From positions 1-16,891 of the forward strand of contig JAGOIB010000036.1 in NCBI GenBank assembly GCA_017995875.1: DNA of 16,891 nucleotides. The letters are read 5' to 3'. Position 1 is the stretch's first letter, and every line of letters begins with the position of its first letter. Below are positions 15,935-16,891 of this stretch, one piece after another. This stretch comes from Saprospiraceae bacterium. Lineage in GTDB: Bacteria > Bacteroidota > Bacteroidia > Chitinophagales > Saprospiraceae. The notes under the pieces were generated by a model. The model was not told the origin of the DNA. It saw only the letters and a program-made list of their open reading frames with translations, and made no database searches. Made by a program: the position numbers and the translations under genes.

Positions 15935-15970
15935 GATCAAAAGTACTGCCATATGGCTCATTTGTGCCAT
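15935..15970 (-). promoter_or_regulatory. Promoter-like region of the grpE-dnaJ cluster with overlapping dyad
   Basis: On the minus strand TGGCAGTACTTTTGATC (15935-15951) contains TACTTTTG, a perfect TAnnTTTG -7 box (15938-15945). The same stretch also fits a sigma-54-type layout TGGCA(N6)TTG, with A in place of the usual C after TTG. Just upstream lies the dyad ATGGC/GCCAT at 15953-15957 and 15966-15970. A further CTGTCAT upstream partly matches the complement of ATGGCAG. Whether sigma-70-like or sigma-54-like RNA polymerase uses it cannot be decided by eye. Confidence 0.5.
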
Positions 15971-16017
15971 AATGACAGCAAATTCAGGTTTTGGCTGAAA
16001 ATGAGGCAGTTCGTTGA

Positions 16018-16087
16018 GGTTAGGAGATTAGGGGTTAGGAGGTGAGGGGTTAGGAGGTTAATGGTTGGAGTTTAGTGGGTTATTGGC
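16018..16087. repeat. Fourth octamer array
   Basis: GGTTAGGA, GATTAGG, GGTTAGGA, GGTGAGG, GGTTAGGA and GGTTAAT follow each other, then degenerate units GGTTGGA and GTTTAGT. Units here alternate between 7 and 8 nt, unlike the strict octamers at 1908-1979. It lies directly before the 69-bp inverted repeat next to the TlpA-like gene, in the grpE upstream gap. Confidence 0.8.
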
Positions 16088-16090
16088 TCC

Positions 16091-16159
16091 TTAGCCTCCG
16101 CCGGTTGCTGAGCTGTAGCAGATGGATGAGGGAGAGCAGGTCGAAGTATAGCCTTAGCC
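16091..16159. repeat. Left copy of a 69-bp inverted repeat flanking the TlpA-like gene
   Basis: This stretch is the reverse complement of 16731-16799 with about 10 mismatches in 69 positions (about 86% identity), including an uninterrupted 22-nt match in the first third. It ends exactly one base before the stop codon of the TlpA-like gene at 16160. The pair brackets the gene completely. Confidence 0.85.
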
Positions 16160-16690
16160 TTATTTTTTCAGCCTGGATTCTAGTAGTTTAGCTATATCGT
16201 CAAATGAAGGGTCAACCGACATGATAATACCCTGGGGGTTGACTAAAAATTTAGTCGGGATCTGCTTGACATTATAGGCTTTGACCTGTGGAGAATCGAA
16301 AGAGCCTTGCTCCATCAGATGATAGGGCCAGTTTAAATTGTCTGACTGGATGGCCCTTTCCCAATTTGCCTTGCTTTGCTCGATGCCGACACTGACGATT
16401 TCAAAGCCGGAAGCATCCGTAAAAGCCTGATTTTGAAACCGATTGTATAAACTTTTCAGTTGGGGGCTTGATGCCCGGCAGGGGCCGCACCAGCTTCCCC
16501 AGAAATCGATCAGTACATATTTACCTTTCAGGTCGGAAAGCTTAAAAGGGCTTCCATCAGGCAATTGCCCTGTGAGTTCAATAGCTTTTTCTCCGGTGAT
16601 ATTGGATGGTTTCAGGTAGTATGATTTGGCCAGCCGAAACAATACCACTGTCAACAATGCAAGTCCAATCGTCAAAAGCATACTCTTCAT
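16160..16690 (-). CDS. TlpA-family thioredoxin-like protein, membrane-anchored
   Basis: The 176-residue protein has one N-terminal hydrophobic segment (4-20) that could be a signal anchor or signal peptide, followed by a thioredoxin-fold domain. The redox motif is WCGPC with C68 and C71 in VLIDFWGSWCGPCRASSP, and the cis-proline is P145 in QIPTKF. Such proteins reduce or exchange disulfides on the periplasmic side of the membrane, for example in cytochrome c maturation or oxidative stress defence; the particular role is not visible. ATG at 16690 is chosen; an in-frame TTG at 16705 would add five residues. It is flanked on both sides by inverted copies of a 69-bp repeat and has no close operon partner. 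Confidence 0.88.
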   Translation of the reverse strand: MKSMLLTIGLALLTVVLFRLAKSYYLKPSNITGEKAIELTGQLPDGSPFKLSDLKGKYVLIDFWGSWCGPCRASSPQLKSLYNRFQNQAFTDASGFEIVSVGIEQSKANWERAIQSDNLNWPYHLMEQGSFDSPQVKAYNVKQIPTKFLVNPQGIIMSVDPSFDDIAKLLESRLKK

Positions 16691-16730
16691 AGGTGTCCGT
16701 AACAAAGGAGGGGCAAAATAGTTAATTCAA

Positions 16731-16799
16731 GGCGGAGGCTGTACTTCGACCTGCATACCCACATCCTTGTGCTACAGCTCAGCAACCGGCGAAGGCTAT
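16731..16799. repeat. Right copy of the 69-bp inverted repeat
   Basis: This is the inverted partner of 16091-16159. It starts with GGCGGAGGCT (16731-16740) and carries GGCGAAGGCT at 16788-16797, so a near-identical 10-mer flanks a 57-nt period. That suggests a unit that can also occur in tandem. It begins 41 nt upstream of the gene's ATG. Confidence 0.85.
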
Positions 16800-16815
16800 G
16801 GGAAAGATTGGTCGT

Positions 16816-16891
16816 ACAGACGCGATTTATCGCGTCTCTTCTCTGCTCTTGCCTCGGGCATCAAATCCGAGACGCGATAAATCGCGTCTGT
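16816..16891. repeat. REPIN-like inverted doublet of the GACGCGAT/ATCGCGTC palindrome
   Basis: Bases 16816-16838 and 16869-16891 are perfect 23-nt inverted copies separated by 30 nt. Each copy is itself a hairpin: AGACGCGAT and ATCGCGTCT around a 2-nt TT or AA centre. The second copy ends at the last base of the window, so the element may extend further. Short palindromic repeats with this sequence flavour are common in Bacteroidota intergenic DNA. Confidence 0.85.

Overview
The window looks like chromosomal DNA of a Bacteroidota bacterium, most plausibly a Saprospiria/Chitinophagia-type lineage. The pointers are gldH (gliding lipoprotein), a GYDIA-family GHMP kinase, a DUF3108 secreted protein, TAnnTTTG-type promoter boxes, and intergenic spaces full of short tandem and palindromic repeats. 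The lineage is inferred from gene content, since there is no rRNA. I see no phage, IS transposase, CRISPR, rRNA or tRNA.

Left part (1-5484): a truncated DUF3108 gene (-) diverges from a CNNM/CBS/CorC membrane protein gene (+), followed by ruvC (+). These are separated by arrays of a GGTTAGGA-like octamer, a GCATAGGG repeat and a perfect 44-nt palindrome. Next come a secreted protein of unknown role with a WG-like repeat and two DnaJ-like CxxC motifs (+), and a convergent secreted hypothetical protein (-).

Middle (5485-10849): clpB (-) with an unusual charged C-terminal tail lies 33 nt downstream of a RelE/ParE toxin-antitoxin pair (-). A good -7 box precedes the antitoxin. A GYDIA-family GHMP kinase (+) ends tail-to-tail, overlapping the end of a PabC-like aminotransferase gene (-) whose last codons lie in a 7-nt tandem repeat.

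Right part (10866-16891), all minus strand: a dnaK-cofactor cluster grpE-dnaJ runs by a 4-nt overlap (TTG start) into gldH and then pabB. A solitary DUF234-type AAA ATPase sits between pabB and pabC and carries its own AT-rich upstream region with four copies of an AGCGAAAT motif. A TlpA-like thioredoxin gene at the right end is bracketed by inverted copies of a 69-bp repeat. The window ends in a REPIN-like doublet of a palindromic repeat.

Functional themes are protein quality control (clpB, grpE, dnaJ), folate precursor synthesis (pabB, pabC), recombination repair (ruvC), envelope and gliding functions (gldH, DUF3108, TlpA-like), and a toxin-antitoxin pair. The genes are mostly ordinary core genes. 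The unusual content is the density and variety of repeats at gene ends, the operator-like region of the ATPase, and the secreted zinc-motif protein. I did not find a convincing new multi-gene system.
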